From: JBLHGN01 sp047616325
Lineage (GTDB): Bacteria > Pseudomonadota > Gammaproteobacteria > Pseudomonadales > Cellvibrionaceae
NCBI GenBank assembly: GCA_047616325.1
Contig: JBLHGN010000016.1
Location: 1-26,999, forward strand
DNA length: 26,999 nt
Direction of reading: 5' to 3'
Made by a program: the position numbers and the translations under genes. The notes beneath the pieces were generated by a model. That model did not search any database, was not told the DNA's origin, and was given only the letters and a program-made list of their open reading frames with translations. Shown piece after piece: positions 17,039 to 24,951 of this stretch. The number at the start of each line of letters is the position of its first letter. Position 1 is the first letter of the stretch.

Positions 17039-18807
17039 CGATCGACGTCCGCCATAACAAAATCTATAGAGGCAATAATGGCAATTAAATCGGCCACCAT
17101 CATGCCGCGTGACATACTGGGAATTTGCTGCAAGTGAGCAAAAGAAGGTGTGCGTATACGTGTGCGGTAAGACGTTGTGCCGCCATCGCTAGTAATGTAA
17201 TAACTGTTCAAACCCTTGGTGGCTTCAATGGGAAGGCAGGCCTCGCCAGCCGGTATTACCGGGCCCCAACTTTCGTTAACAAAATGGTGGATAAGGGTTT
17301 CTATATCCATCATGGTGCGGTCTTTCATCGGCGGCGTAGTGAGTGGATGATCGGCTTTATAGCGACCCTCCGGCATATTGTTAACGCATTGCTCAATGAT
17401 GCGTAAGCTCTGCCAAATTTCTGCGAAGCGCACGGCGGCGCGATCGTAACAGTCGCCGTTCTGACCAAGCGGAACCTCGAAGTCAAAATTTTCATATCCC
17501 GAATAGGGCATTTTTTTGCGCATATCCCAATCAAAACCGGTAGCACGCAAACCGCCGCCGGTTACACCCCACTCTATGGCCTCTTTGGTGTTATAAACCC
17601 CGACGCCAACGGTGCGCTGCTTCAAAATACGATTTTTCATAATCATGCTTTGATAGTGTTTAAGATTTTTGGGCATAAACTTTAAAAAGGTGCGAATTTT
17701 TACATCCCAGCCTTGAGGTAAATCTTGCGCGATACCGCCGATGCGAAACCAGCTGGGGTGCATGCGTCCGCCAGTGATAGTCTCAATAATATTAAAGAGA
17801 AATTCACGGTCTTTAAAAATATAAAAAATGGGTGACATCTGCCCTACGTCTTGCGCGAAGGTGCCCAAAAACAAAAAATGGCTCTGAATACGAAACATTT
17901 CACACATCATCACGCGAATGGTTTTAACGCGATCAGACACGTCAATTTTTCCCATTTTTTCCAGAGTGAGCACATAGGGCAGGTTATTCATTACACCGCC
18001 GAGATAATCCACCCGGTCTGTGTAGGGCATATAAGAGTGCCAGGCCTGACGCTCGCCCATTTTTTCGGCACCGCGATGGTGGTAGCCAATATCTGGCACG
18101 GCATCGACAATTTCTTCGCCATCTAACTGCAGGGCAATTCTAAAAACGCCGTGCACACTTGGATGGTTGGGGCCCATATTTAAAAACATAAAATCGGTGC
18201 TGTCGCCGTGCCGCGTCATGCCCCATTTTGCCGGGTCAAACCGCAAGGCCTCTTGCTCTTGGTCTTGTGTCTCGTCGGACAAACTAAAGGGGTCCATTTC
18301 GGTTGCGCGCGCCGGGTGCTCTTTGCGCAAGGGAAAACCCTGCCACGTAGAAGGCATTATCAAAGGGTAAGGGGTGGGGTGATTGTTAAACGTAATGCCA
18401 AACATATCGTGGCACTCGCGCTCGTACCAATTGGCGTTGGGCCAACTATCCGAAATGGTATCGATCGTTAAATCGTCGTCTTGAAGTGCCACTTTAATAC
18501 GCAAAAACTGGTTGCGAGTAAAAGACAGCAGATGATACACAACGGTGAACTCGCTTTCTGGCTGCCCCTCTCTATGAGCCCTCACCCGCTCGTCTATGGC
18601 ACTTAAGTCGTATAACATCTCGTAGGAAAAAGCCCGTGCTTTTTGCAGAACATCGCGCACGTGTGTGCGACTGGCCCACAGTGTCGGCATATCATCCAAG
18701 GTAGTCTGAACATGTAAATTATCGAAGGCGCTGCACAATTCTTGTACTATTGAAGGTGGTTGCGCTTGGTGCTCTTCAGACTGTAGCGACGACGTTAGCA
18801 AACTCAA
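17035..18807 (-). CDS. nuoCD: Fused NADH-quinone oxidoreductase subunit C/D
   Basis: This is a 590-residue fusion of the 30-kDa-type subunit (about 1-170; WYERECHDMFGI 127-138, GFPLRKEH 157-164) and the 49-kDa-type subunit (about 200-590; LNMGPNHPSVHG 209-220, DIGYHHRGAEKMGE from 239). The D half forms one wall of the quinone pocket facing NuoB. The fusion is characteristic of E. coli and many gammaproteobacteria. The start appears to be TTG 18807: GAGGTG lies six bases upstream within the nuoB 3' end, and the next in-frame Met is residue 40, inside the NuoC domain. Only two bases separate it from the nuoB stop. Confidence 0.96.
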   Translation of the reverse strand: MSLLTSSLQSEEHQAQPPSIVQELCSAFDNLHVQTTLDDMPTLWASRTHVRDVLQKARAFSYEMLYDLSAIDERVRAHREGQPESEFTVVYHLLSFTRNQFLRIKVALQDDDLTIDTISDSWPNANWYERECHDMFGITFNNHPTPYPLIMPSTWQGFPLRKEHPARATEMDPFSLSDETQDQEQEALRFDPAKWGMTRHGDSTDFMFLNMGPNHPSVHGVFRIALQLDGEEIVDAVPDIGYHHRGAEKMGERQAWHSYMPYTDRVDYLGGVMNNLPYVLTLEKMGKIDVSDRVKTIRVMMCEMFRIQSHFLFLGTFAQDVGQMSPIFYIFKDREFLFNIIETITGGRMHPSWFRIGGIAQDLPQGWDVKIRTFLKFMPKNLKHYQSMIMKNRILKQRTVGVGVYNTKEAIEWGVTGGGLRATGFDWDMRKKMPYSGYENFDFEVPLGQNGDCYDRAAVRFAEIWQSLRIIEQCVNNMPEGRYKADHPLTTPPMKDRTMMDIETLIHHFVNESWGPVIPAGEACLPIEATKGLNSYYITSDGGTTSYRTRIRTPSFAHLQQIPSMSRGMMVADLIAIIASIDFVMADVDR

Positions 18808-18809
18808 AA

Positions 18810-19472
18810 TTACACCTCATCCGGCGAGCGCAAAACTGTCGCACGCATACGTTCGGGGGTAAGTAAATCACGCTGCGAGGGCATCTGCGCTTTTACTGTT
18901 CCGCCTTCGCCAAGCACCCAACTAAGAGGTCGGTGTTCGGTTTTAATTGACTCCTGTAATAAAATTAGTCCTTGCAGTAGCGCTTCTGGGCGCGGCGGGC
19001 AGCCGGGCACATAAACATCCACGGGCAAAAATTTGTCGACCCCCTGAACCACACTGTAAATATCGTAGAGGCCGCCAGAATTGGAACACGAACCCATGGA
19101 AATCACCCATTTTGGCTCTAACAACTGCTCGTAAAGCCGCTGCACTACCGGTGCCATTTTTCGAAACACCGTTCCAGAAATCACCATCACATCGGCCTGT
19201 CTCGGCGTAGCGCGAATAACCTCAGCACCAAAACGAGCCAAGTCGTGACGACTGGTAAACGCGGTGGCCATTTCAACATAACAGCAGGAGAGGCCGAAAT
19301 TAAACGGCCACAAAGAATTACTTTGCCCCCACGACACCAGCTGTTCGAGCTTGCCGAAAATTACATTCTTTTTAACATACATATCAACCGCATCACCAGG
19401 GCTCCCCGAGGCGGGCTCAAGATTTAATGCACTAATGCGCTGTGCGTTGGCGCTGTCGTCACTTTTAGCCAT
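18810..19472 (-). CDS. nuoB: NADH-quinone oxidoreductase subunit B (N2 cluster)
   Basis: The protein has 220 residues and holds the terminal 4Fe-4S cluster N2 that reduces quinone. Ligands C63 and C64 (GLSCCYVEM), C129 (MGSCSNSGG) and C158 (VPGCPPRPE) are all present. Start ATG 19472 follows an AGGT ribosome site. The gene is split from nuoA by a 202-bp gap holding the TATAAA microsatellite, an unusually loose junction for this operon. Confidence 0.97.
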   Translation of the reverse strand: MAKSDDSANAQRISALNLEPASGSPGDAVDMYVKKNVIFGKLEQLVSWGQSNSLWPFNFGLSCCYVEMATAFTSRHDLARFGAEVIRATPRQADVMVISGTVFRKMAPVVQRLYEQLLEPKWVISMGSCSNSGGLYDIYSVVQGVDKFLPVDVYVPGCPPRPEALLQGLILLQESIKTEHRPLSWVLGEGGTVKAQMPSQRDLLTPERMRATVLRSPDEV

Positions 19473-19541
19473 GCGCTAACCTGAATACCTTATATTATTG
19501 GGCAATACTTTTACAAGCAATGCGTATGGGGTTTACCTTTC

Positions 19542-19601
19542 TTTATATTTATATTTATATTTATATTTATATTTATATTTATATTTATATTTATATTTAT
19601 A
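19542..19601. repeat. Perfect hexanucleotide microsatellite, 10 copies, in the nuoA-nuoB gap
   Basis: Ten uninterrupted copies of TTTATA on the plus strand (TATAAA on the nuo coding strand) run from 19542 to 19601 and then into a run of seven T. It lies 73 bp beyond the nuoA stop and 70 bp ahead of the nuoB start. Such arrays change copy number by slipped-strand mispairing. On the coding strand each unit resembles a -10 promoter hexamer. No coding frame covers it. Confidence 0.95.
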
Positions 19602-19674
19602 TTTTTTTCAATCAGTATTTTATTTTTACAATGTGTATTTTTATCGGTAAGAAACACTATCAGCGAGCAAACAT

Positions 19675-20091
19675 TTAACGCGGAATAACTTTCGATCGAT
19701 CACTTTTTTGGCGGGCAGTGCGCCAATCAAGCGCACCCATTCGCCACAAATAAATAAGCGCGACAAATAATATCATTATAAATACCAAAGCCTCTATGAA
19801 GCCGGTCCAGCCGACCTCCCTTAGAGCGACCGACCACGCATAAAGAAACACGGCTTCTAAATCAAAAATAACAAAGAATATGGCAAACAGATAAAACGGA
19901 ATGGGAACACGGTATTGCGCGGAGCCTACGGGAAGAATGCCACACTCATAGGGCTCGCCCGTAGCGCGGGCTTTGCGACGGTTGCCCAAAAAATACGGGC
20001 CAGCGAGCATAGCGACGATCAAGCCAATAACCAGCACCAAATACAAGACCATAGGCCAAAGTTGCTGAACTAATGTTGCGCCATAATTCAC
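19675..20091 (-). CDS. nuoA: NADH-quinone oxidoreductase subunit A
   Basis: The protein has 138 residues and three membrane helices (about 12-32 and two after residue 60). GEPYECGILPVGSAQYRVPI is the conserved cysteine-containing loop next to the quinone chamber, and FVIFDLEAVFLYAW is the conserved acidic helix. It is the first gene of the nuo operon. The start is GTG 20091 (residues MNYGATLV), with AAAGGG about 10 bases upstream; no ATG fits. The operon promoter should lie just above 20091. Confidence 0.96.
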   Translation of the reverse strand: MNYGATLVQQLWPMVLYLVLVIGLIVAMLAGPYFLGNRRKARATGEPYECGILPVGSAQYRVPIPFYLFAIFFVIFDLEAVFLYAWSVALREVGWTGFIEALVFIMILFVALIYLWRMGALDWRTARQKSDRSKVIPR

Positions 20092-20978
20092 GTCTAATAC
20101 ACCCTTTCACTACTACTTAATATTACGAATAGCTCAAAAAAATAACTATATTAGAAATGCGCTAGCGTCTATAAGTAAAGAATTTTACAGGTACTACACC
20201 AAAAAATTATCGTAACTGAAACGACGGTGAGTAATTTTTTGGAAAGCCATTGAGGGAAAGCCAGCACGGGTCTAAACCAAGTGTAGGTCATAAAAAAAGG
20301 ATCTTACAAGATAAATTTTTAAAATAATTAGAAATAGCCACAGTTTCACTATTTCAGTGGTTTTAATTTAAAAAGCAAATAATAATACATGTTCTATAGA
20401 AGCAAAAGTCTGGTACCACCACCACAATTTTTCGGTCGAGACCATATTGGCGGCATTAATCTAGCATTGTCGCGCTAAGCTTTGCTGACGCACTTTCACA
20501 ACGCGCTCACGCAATATACCGCCCGATCAAGCAGAAACTAAACAAACAAAACTAACCCATTACAATAAGATATAAGACGTTATTTCCGAGCACACCCTAA
20601 TGCTTATGTGTATCCGTAACAGGCTAACCCCATCCCCCAACACGTCAACAGACACCGGCTTTTTACACTCAGAACACTAAGCTCTATAAATTAGAATTGA
20701 AAAGTCTATTGCCTATAGCGCCCCCCCCTTAAAGTAGTAATTTTTTTAGGGCGCAGGAAGGCACCGCGCAGTTAAGTCCTATGCTGAAGGGCCAAACGAG
20801 CAATGGAGCATAGTGCCGTGCCAGCTATCGAGAGAAAAGAACATTTATAGAAGTACCCTACATGCCATTCAAATACTTAGTTTATCTTGACCATAGCCCC
20901 AAGCGGTGTAATTATTGGGAAGGACTACTTCTGGCATGCTGGCGTGTAATCCTACTTAAATGACCTCAAGTTAGATTG
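20092..20978. other. Divergent intergenic region between nuoA and the CBS gene
   Basis: 887 bp separate two divergently read genes, so promoters for both should lie here, but I cannot place either with confidence. Visible structure: an 11-nt perfect inverted repeat (CCAAAAAATTA 20199-20209, TAATTTTTTGG 20232-20242) with an inner 4-bp stem; GAAATAG/CTATTTC (20331-20337 and 20349-20355); and a GCGCCC/GGGCGC pair flanking an AT run around 20718-20757. No ORF or tRNA recognised. Confidence 0.5.
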
Positions 20979-21440
20979 ATGTCAAATATACAAGTTACTG
21001 ACTCTAAGGTAAGCACCATGCTCACTTCCTACGAAACAGACGACTACATGTCGGTCAATCCCGTATGTTTTACACCCGATACCAATATCTACGAAGCCAT
21101 TCACGTATTGCTGCAACGCAAAGTGTCGGGGGGAACCGTATTGAATGAAAATAACGAAGTTGTTGGCGTAATCTCCGAACTGGACTGCCTTCGGGCGATC
21201 ATTAATGCCGGCTTTTATAATGAAGGTGGCGGCTACGTTGGCGACTTTATGACCAAGGGCCCTATAGAATACCTTGATCGCCACACCAGCCTGATAGACG
21301 CAGCACAAATCATTTTAGAGAAGAAGCATCGCCGAATGCCGATAGTTGAAAACGGAAAATTTGTCGGTCAGATAAGTGCGCGAAGTTTATTACAAGTATT
21401 TAAGGACTCTATGTCCAACCACGATAAAAGCGAAGATTAG
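20979..21440 (+). CDS. CBS-pair domain protein
   Basis: The protein has 153 residues and is made almost entirely of two CBS domains. CBS1 (about 24-77) contains DYMSVNPVCFTPDTNIYEAI and VVGVISELDCLRAI; CBS2 (about 88-143) contains DFMTKGPIEYLDRHTSLIDA and RRMPIVENGKFVGQISARSL. CBS pairs bind adenosyl ligands (AMP, ATP, SAM) and act as regulatory sensors; stand-alone versions usually have unknown targets. ATG 20979 is chosen over a TTG one codon upstream; the ribosome site is weak. It is not in an operon. A hairpin-like inverted repeat (21483-21493 and 21513-21523, 9 of 11 paired) follows the gene and could terminate it. Confidence 0.88.
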   Translation: MSNIQVTDSKVSTMLTSYETDDYMSVNPVCFTPDTNIYEAIHVLLQRKVSGGTVLNENNEVVGVISELDCLRAIINAGFYNEGGGYVGDFMTKGPIEYLDRHTSLIDAAQIILEKKHRRMPIVENGKFVGQISARSLLQVFKDSMSNHDKSED

Positions 21441-22274
21441 ACTAGGCCCAAAAAGCTGAACGTATTTTGCTCGACTTAACCCGTAGTAAGTCGTGAAGCA
21501 TCGACGCGTGCGCGACTATCTACAATCAGGACACCCCTCATTTTTCTTCGCCTTCATTTGTTACTGCGCTTAAACCTCAGCTATAGGCTTCTTTGCTGAA
21601 GTCATGCGCGCGCAACCTGTACATGGCAGTAGCTAGTGCCCGTCCATAAATGGCTCGTCACGAGGAGGAATTGAAATAGACAGATTTGCATTACTAGATA
21701 CAGGCGTTTGCTTATTGCAAACAACTACATCTAGTGGTGTGAAGATGGCCGTTTCAATTACACCGCAGTAGAGTCCTATTTATGGATGGGCACAGGCTAA
21801 TCCTACCTCCTGTTTTACCGGAATTACACACCACAATCGTCTTGCTCACCTGGGGCGGCTTTCACAGCTTTCGAAAATGACGATTATTGAAAGAACGCAG
21901 CAACTAAACTTTCTAACCCTTTGATCCTACGTATACTTGCAGGTAACGGCATAACCTTATTTTTTACCCTGACGTGACCGGAGACTCTAACGTGACCGAA
22001 AACACTTCTTTGCCAGATGATCATAAATAAATCAGTTAAATCGCAGCGAGGGCGTCTCAGGTGCAGAAAATAGAGCGAATCTTTGGTTTTTTAAGAGGAT
22101 CGCATAGTCACCCAATGGGTTAGCCTCAGAAAAATGAGAAACGCTTTATTTTGAGTGCGTTAGGCGGCCGCAGTAGATTCAACTGATTAATTTAGGTTGA
22201 TGCCACTATCCAAGCTGAACTCGCTGACTCGCTGACTCGCTGAACTTGAACGTACCGAATAAATACAAGGCTCG
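21441..22274. other. Non-coding region with MITE-like element
   Basis: 834 bp without a recognised gene. It holds the hairpin after the CBS gene, the inverted-repeat element at 21632-21798, a short direct repeat of ACGTGACCG near 21971-21998, and a run of CGCTGACT-type 8-mers near 22221-22242 just ahead of the broken transporter gene. Nothing else was seen. Confidence 0.5.
21630..21800. mobile_element. MITE-like element, about 167 bp, with inverted ends and flanking TA
   Basis: The left end TAGCTAGTGCCCGTCC, continuing ATAAAT (21630-21651), and the right end ATTTATGGATGGGCAC, continuing AGGCTA, form inverted repeats matching at 19 of 22 positions. A TA dinucleotide stands at each outer edge, as in Tc1/mariner or IS630-type MITEs. 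The interior is about 125 bp and encodes no transposase. A 48-residue minus-strand frame runs through it (ending IPPRDEPFMDGH at the left repeat), which may instead be the tail of a lost gene. Both ends recur at 26690-26743. The repeats are seen directly; mobility is inferred. Confidence 0.55.
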
Positions 22275-23108
22275 GTGCTTCATCTACTATTTATTTCTTC
22301 AATAGCCGCTATCGGCGGATTTTTGTTTGGTTTTGATTCGGGAGTAATCAACGGTACGGTCGATGCACTAAGCGCTACTTTTCACGGCAACAGAGGAACC
22401 ACAGGCTTCAATGTAGCCAGCGTATTACTTGGATGCGCCGAAGGTGCTTTGGCCACCGGCCCTATTGCCGACAAAGTCGGTCCTCAGCCAGTGATAATTC
22501 TTACCGCCATTATATTTGCCTTAAGCGCCTTCGTCTCTGGCATTTCGGATTCCACAGTAGAGTTTATTTTCTACCGATTATTTGGTGGCTTGGGCGTTGG
22601 GCCGCTTCTGTGCTGACCTCTGCTTATACCGCCGCCACATTTATTGCCATTGCCTTTGTCCATAGAACAGGCCGTAAACCACTGCTGCTCACATGCAGCA
22701 TAGGCATGACCCTCACATTAGGCTTGTACCATACTATTTACAACCGCAGGCCTCTACGACAACGGTGAGTTAGCGCTCACTGCACGCGCAACGGCGATTA
22801 TTGCGGCTAACATATTTGTATTGTTCTTTGATATGAGCTTTGGTATGAGCTGGGGGGGGGCAGTAATGTAGGTATTGCTCGGTGAGATGCTTAATAACCG
22901 CATTCGCGGTGCGGCTCTTGCGGTGACGACAAGGGCACAGTGGACTGCAGACTTTGCCATTACCATGACCATGACCATGACCTCTCCTGGGCGGGCGTAG
23001 GCCTTGGGTGGTGCTTATGGCCCTTAAGCTGCCACGGCCCTTATAAGCATATTCTTTGTACCCTAATATGTTAAAGAAACGCGTGGGCGTAGCTTAGAGG
23101 AAATGTAA
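22275..23108 (+). pseudogene. Broken sugar-porter MFS transporter
   Basis: The first 114 codons (GTG 22275) are a clean sugar-porter N-terminus: FLFGFDSGVINGTVDALSA, then TGFNVASVLLGCAEGALATG and EFIFYRLFGGLGVG. The frame then shifts near 22605. The next recognisable piece, FIAIAFVHRTGRKPLLLTCS, belongs after the sixth helix, so several helices are deleted. Further shifts lead through NIFVLFFDMSFGMSWG, VLLGEMLNNRIRGAALAV and finally YVKETRGRSLEEM with TAA at 23106-23108, the canonical C-terminus. A nonsense TAG replaces the expected Trp after VM near 22867, and a nine-G run sits nearby. An intact family member has roughly 450-480 residues; this one cannot be functional. Confidence 0.88.
22966..22982. 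repeat. Short ACCATG/TGACCA tandem repeat in the MFS pseudogene
   Basis: About three copies of the hexamer ACCATG occur in the frame that still reads as a late transmembrane helix, giving Thr-Met repeats (TMTMT). This looks like repeat expansion during decay. Confidence 0.5.
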
Positions 23109-23268
23109 GGCTACGTAAAAACTAAATATTTTAAAGATAGCGCGATAAACATAAACCTACTGGCGGCCACATATTTGAAGCGCTCTAGTGACCTCCAGCA
23201 GGTTTAATCTTTTTACAACACAACTGTAACTCTGTTAGTGCCGCCTGTGGACGGGCGCTGAATTAAGC

Positions 23269-23853
23269 TTAAATTTCAGCAAGCGCCTTCACCAATAAAT
23301 CGCCGGTATCTGGTGTTTTTCCCTGTTTCAAATAATCCTCAGCCACTTCGGTGAATTTCGGAATCATCTCGGAACCCATACCCAAAGTCTTAAACTGTGA
23401 GACAAGATCAAACCCAGTTTTTACTGTCTCGCTTTGCTCGCCCGCCACCCTCATCGCCGCCCCCATCAAACCGCCAGACGCCTCTTGTGCTTTTGCCGCG
23501 GAATCTAGCAGTGAAGTGGCGTTTGGGATGGGCTGCGCTGTCAAATTCAGTACCCGCCAGCAATACCTGAGCTGCCTGCAACAGTGCCACTATGCCCCTT
23601 CGGCCTGCCCGCCAGTTACACCGAGCGCTTGAGTAATAAGAGGAATCAACTGAATGCCTGCCTCAATCTTGCTGGGTGAAATCTCTTTTTCGTCTTGTGC
23701 CGGCGCCGTTACTTCCACCAATGACTCCACTGCGGGTGCCGCGTCTTCTATACTGCTAAAGAATTTAGTAATAGACTCCCAAATACCAGCGTGCGCTTGC
23801 ACACTAGCCATCGCCATCACAGCGAGAAGAAATGTAGACTTTAGGTATTTCAT
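23269..23853 (-). pseudogene. DUF2780 secreted protein, frame-disrupted
   Basis: Start ATG 23853 gives a signal peptide (MKYLKSTFLLAVMAMASVQA, then HAG) and a segment ending LIPLITQALGVTGGQAEGA before a TAG at 23590-23592. The expected continuation, VALLQAAQVLLAGTEFDS, is in the minus-strand -1 frame between about 23590 and 23545. The original frame then resumes as TAQPIPNATSLLDSAAK to the stop at 23269, ending DYLKQGKTPDTGDLLVKAL. The best reading is one lost G in the GGGG run (plus-strand CCCC 23595-23598) and one extra base near 23545, net zero. The intact product would be about 194 residues, periplasmic, function unknown. Sequencing error is the main alternative to true decay. Confidence 0.75.
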
Positions 23854-24152
23854 AGTTACCCTTATTGAAGGTTGTTATTCGCGGGCATAATAGCGGGTTT
23901 TACGGAAGTAGATACTGGCTGAAAGTATGACTTTTCAAGTTTTTACATTGTTTACGCAGAGGAATGAATGATGGGCCTTAGCCGCCTGGGTTTGCAGCAA
24001 AAGCATTTGACCCTACCTTTACGCCTAAGCTCACCGCGATACCGTGCGTATCAAGTAGAACTCGGGTATGCTTATTAACGTGCATCGCTAAAGCGAATAG
24101 AATTCGCAAAAGCTCATTACATTTTAAACAAACACATCCAACGAGTACCCTA

Positions 24153-24371
24153 ATGAAAGAAGTTATGTTGAACAAAGAACCCGTCGAGCTTTTCAAAATA
24201 CTAAAATATGAGGGACTGGCGGGAAGCGGCGGCGAGGCGAAGCTGGCAATTGCCGACAGCCAGGCAAAAGTGAATGGAGAAATCGAAACCAGAAAACGTA
24301 AAAAAATAATGGCGGGCGACATTATTGAATTTGGCAACATTAAAATGAAGATGGTACTGGACGCTAAATAA
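24153..24371 (+). CDS. YbcJ-like S4 RNA-binding domain protein
   Basis: The protein has 72 residues and is a single S4 domain: VELFKILKYEGLAGSGGEAK, then ADSQAKVNGEIETRKRKKIM and AGDIIEFGN. These match the YbcJ family of small RNA-binding proteins with the Lys/Arg-rich S4 loop (ETRKRKK). Start ATG 24153 fits the family N-terminus (short lead before ELFKILK). It stands alone, with no neighbour in the same operon. Likely cytoplasmic; the RNA target is not known from sequence. Confidence 0.85.
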   Translation: MKEVMLNKEPVELFKILKYEGLAGSGGEAKLAIADSQAKVNGEIETRKRKKIMAGDIIEFGNIKMKMVLDAK

Positions 24372-24443
24372 GCGCTCCTAGAAAGCACATTTAAAAAGCG
24401 CCTTCTGATGCAAATTTCACCGTAACTAGAAAAATCAAAAGTA

Positions 24444-24710
24444 TCAGCCAATAAAGTCGAGTATCATGGTATCTTTTTTAGATACTATTTTAGCTTTCGA
24501 CAGATGATCAAGGGCGAGATTATCTTCCTGCTGTTTATGCGGTTCGACTTTATCTTGATCAATTTTATAGGGTGCCGGTTTATAACGGCCGAGGGTCAAT
24601 ACCGCTATCACACAACGACCAAGGGCATAGAGCAGGTAAACGCTCAACATTTCCACAATTGCGCCTATTACATCACCCAAAATAAATTCTCCATACCTTG
24701 CGATTAACAT
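24444..24710 (-). CDS. Small hypothetical membrane protein
   Basis: The protein has 88 residues. Residues 8-42 (EFILGDVIGAIVEMLSVYLL, then ALGRCVIAVLTLG) form one long or two short hydrophobic segments. LGRYKPAP marks the membrane edge, followed by a charged tail with KIDQDKVEPHKQQ. Start ATG 24710 overlaps the stop of a 21-codon ORF (24704-24769), which suggests coupling. I do not recognise a family. The composition looks like a real small inner-membrane protein with a cytoplasmic tail. Confidence 0.55.
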   Translation of the reverse strand: MLIARYGEFILGDVIGAIVEMLSVYLLYALGRCVIAVLTLGRYKPAPYKIDQDKVEPHKQQEDNLALDHLSKAKIVSKKDTMILDFIG

Positions 24711-24769
24711 CCTAACATCTTCAAGAGAAGTCCAGCAGCTGCGCCAGCAATACAGCCAGCAATTTTCAC
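24704..24769 (-). CDS. Possible 21-residue hydrophobic peptide
   Basis: GTG 24769 opens a short frame reading KIAGCIAGAAAGLLLKMLGC after the start and ending TAA at 24704-24706, overlapping the ATG of the following membrane-protein gene. Ala/Gly/Leu-rich with two Cys, it resembles a single membrane helix. There is no good ribosome site. It may be a leader peptide, or the displaced N-terminus of the downstream gene after a frameshift. Confidence 0.25.
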   Translation of the reverse strand: MKIAGCIAGAAAGLLLKMLGC

Positions 24770-24774
24770 GGAGA

Positions 24775-24951
24775 CTAATTATCTTGTTTTTTAGTCGCTA
24801 TTCTTCTAGAAACTTCTTCCAGTATAGAAAAGCAATCAGAAATGCCAGCCAAGACCATCGCCAAATCGATTGAATGAAAGAGGATAACGCGATCAATTTC
24901 TAAAATTGGATCTAATAAAAGGTGTTCAATGATGTGTTTAGAAAGGCGGAA
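24775..24951 (-). pseudogene. Start-less open frame, possible gene remnant
   Basis: Between two stops this frame encodes 58 residues with protein-like composition: SKHIIEHLLLDPILEIDRVI, then LFHSIDLAMVLAGISDCFSI and LEEVSRRIATKKQDN. There is no ATG near its beginning, and its end is 5 bp from the short peptide frame. It could be the 3' end of a decayed gene. No family recognised. Confidence 0.25.

Noticed and set aside
19542..19601. CRISPR array or coding repeat
   Set aside because: The units are contiguous hexamers without spacers and no frame covers them; it is a microsatellite.
20740..20850. Possible structured small RNA in the nuoA-CBS gap
   Set aside because: Apart from a 6-bp GC stem there is no promoter, terminator or recognisable RNA family signature.
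23978..24451. A 157-codon minus-strand ORF
   Set aside because: It runs antisense through the S4-domain gene, which has clear family identity.
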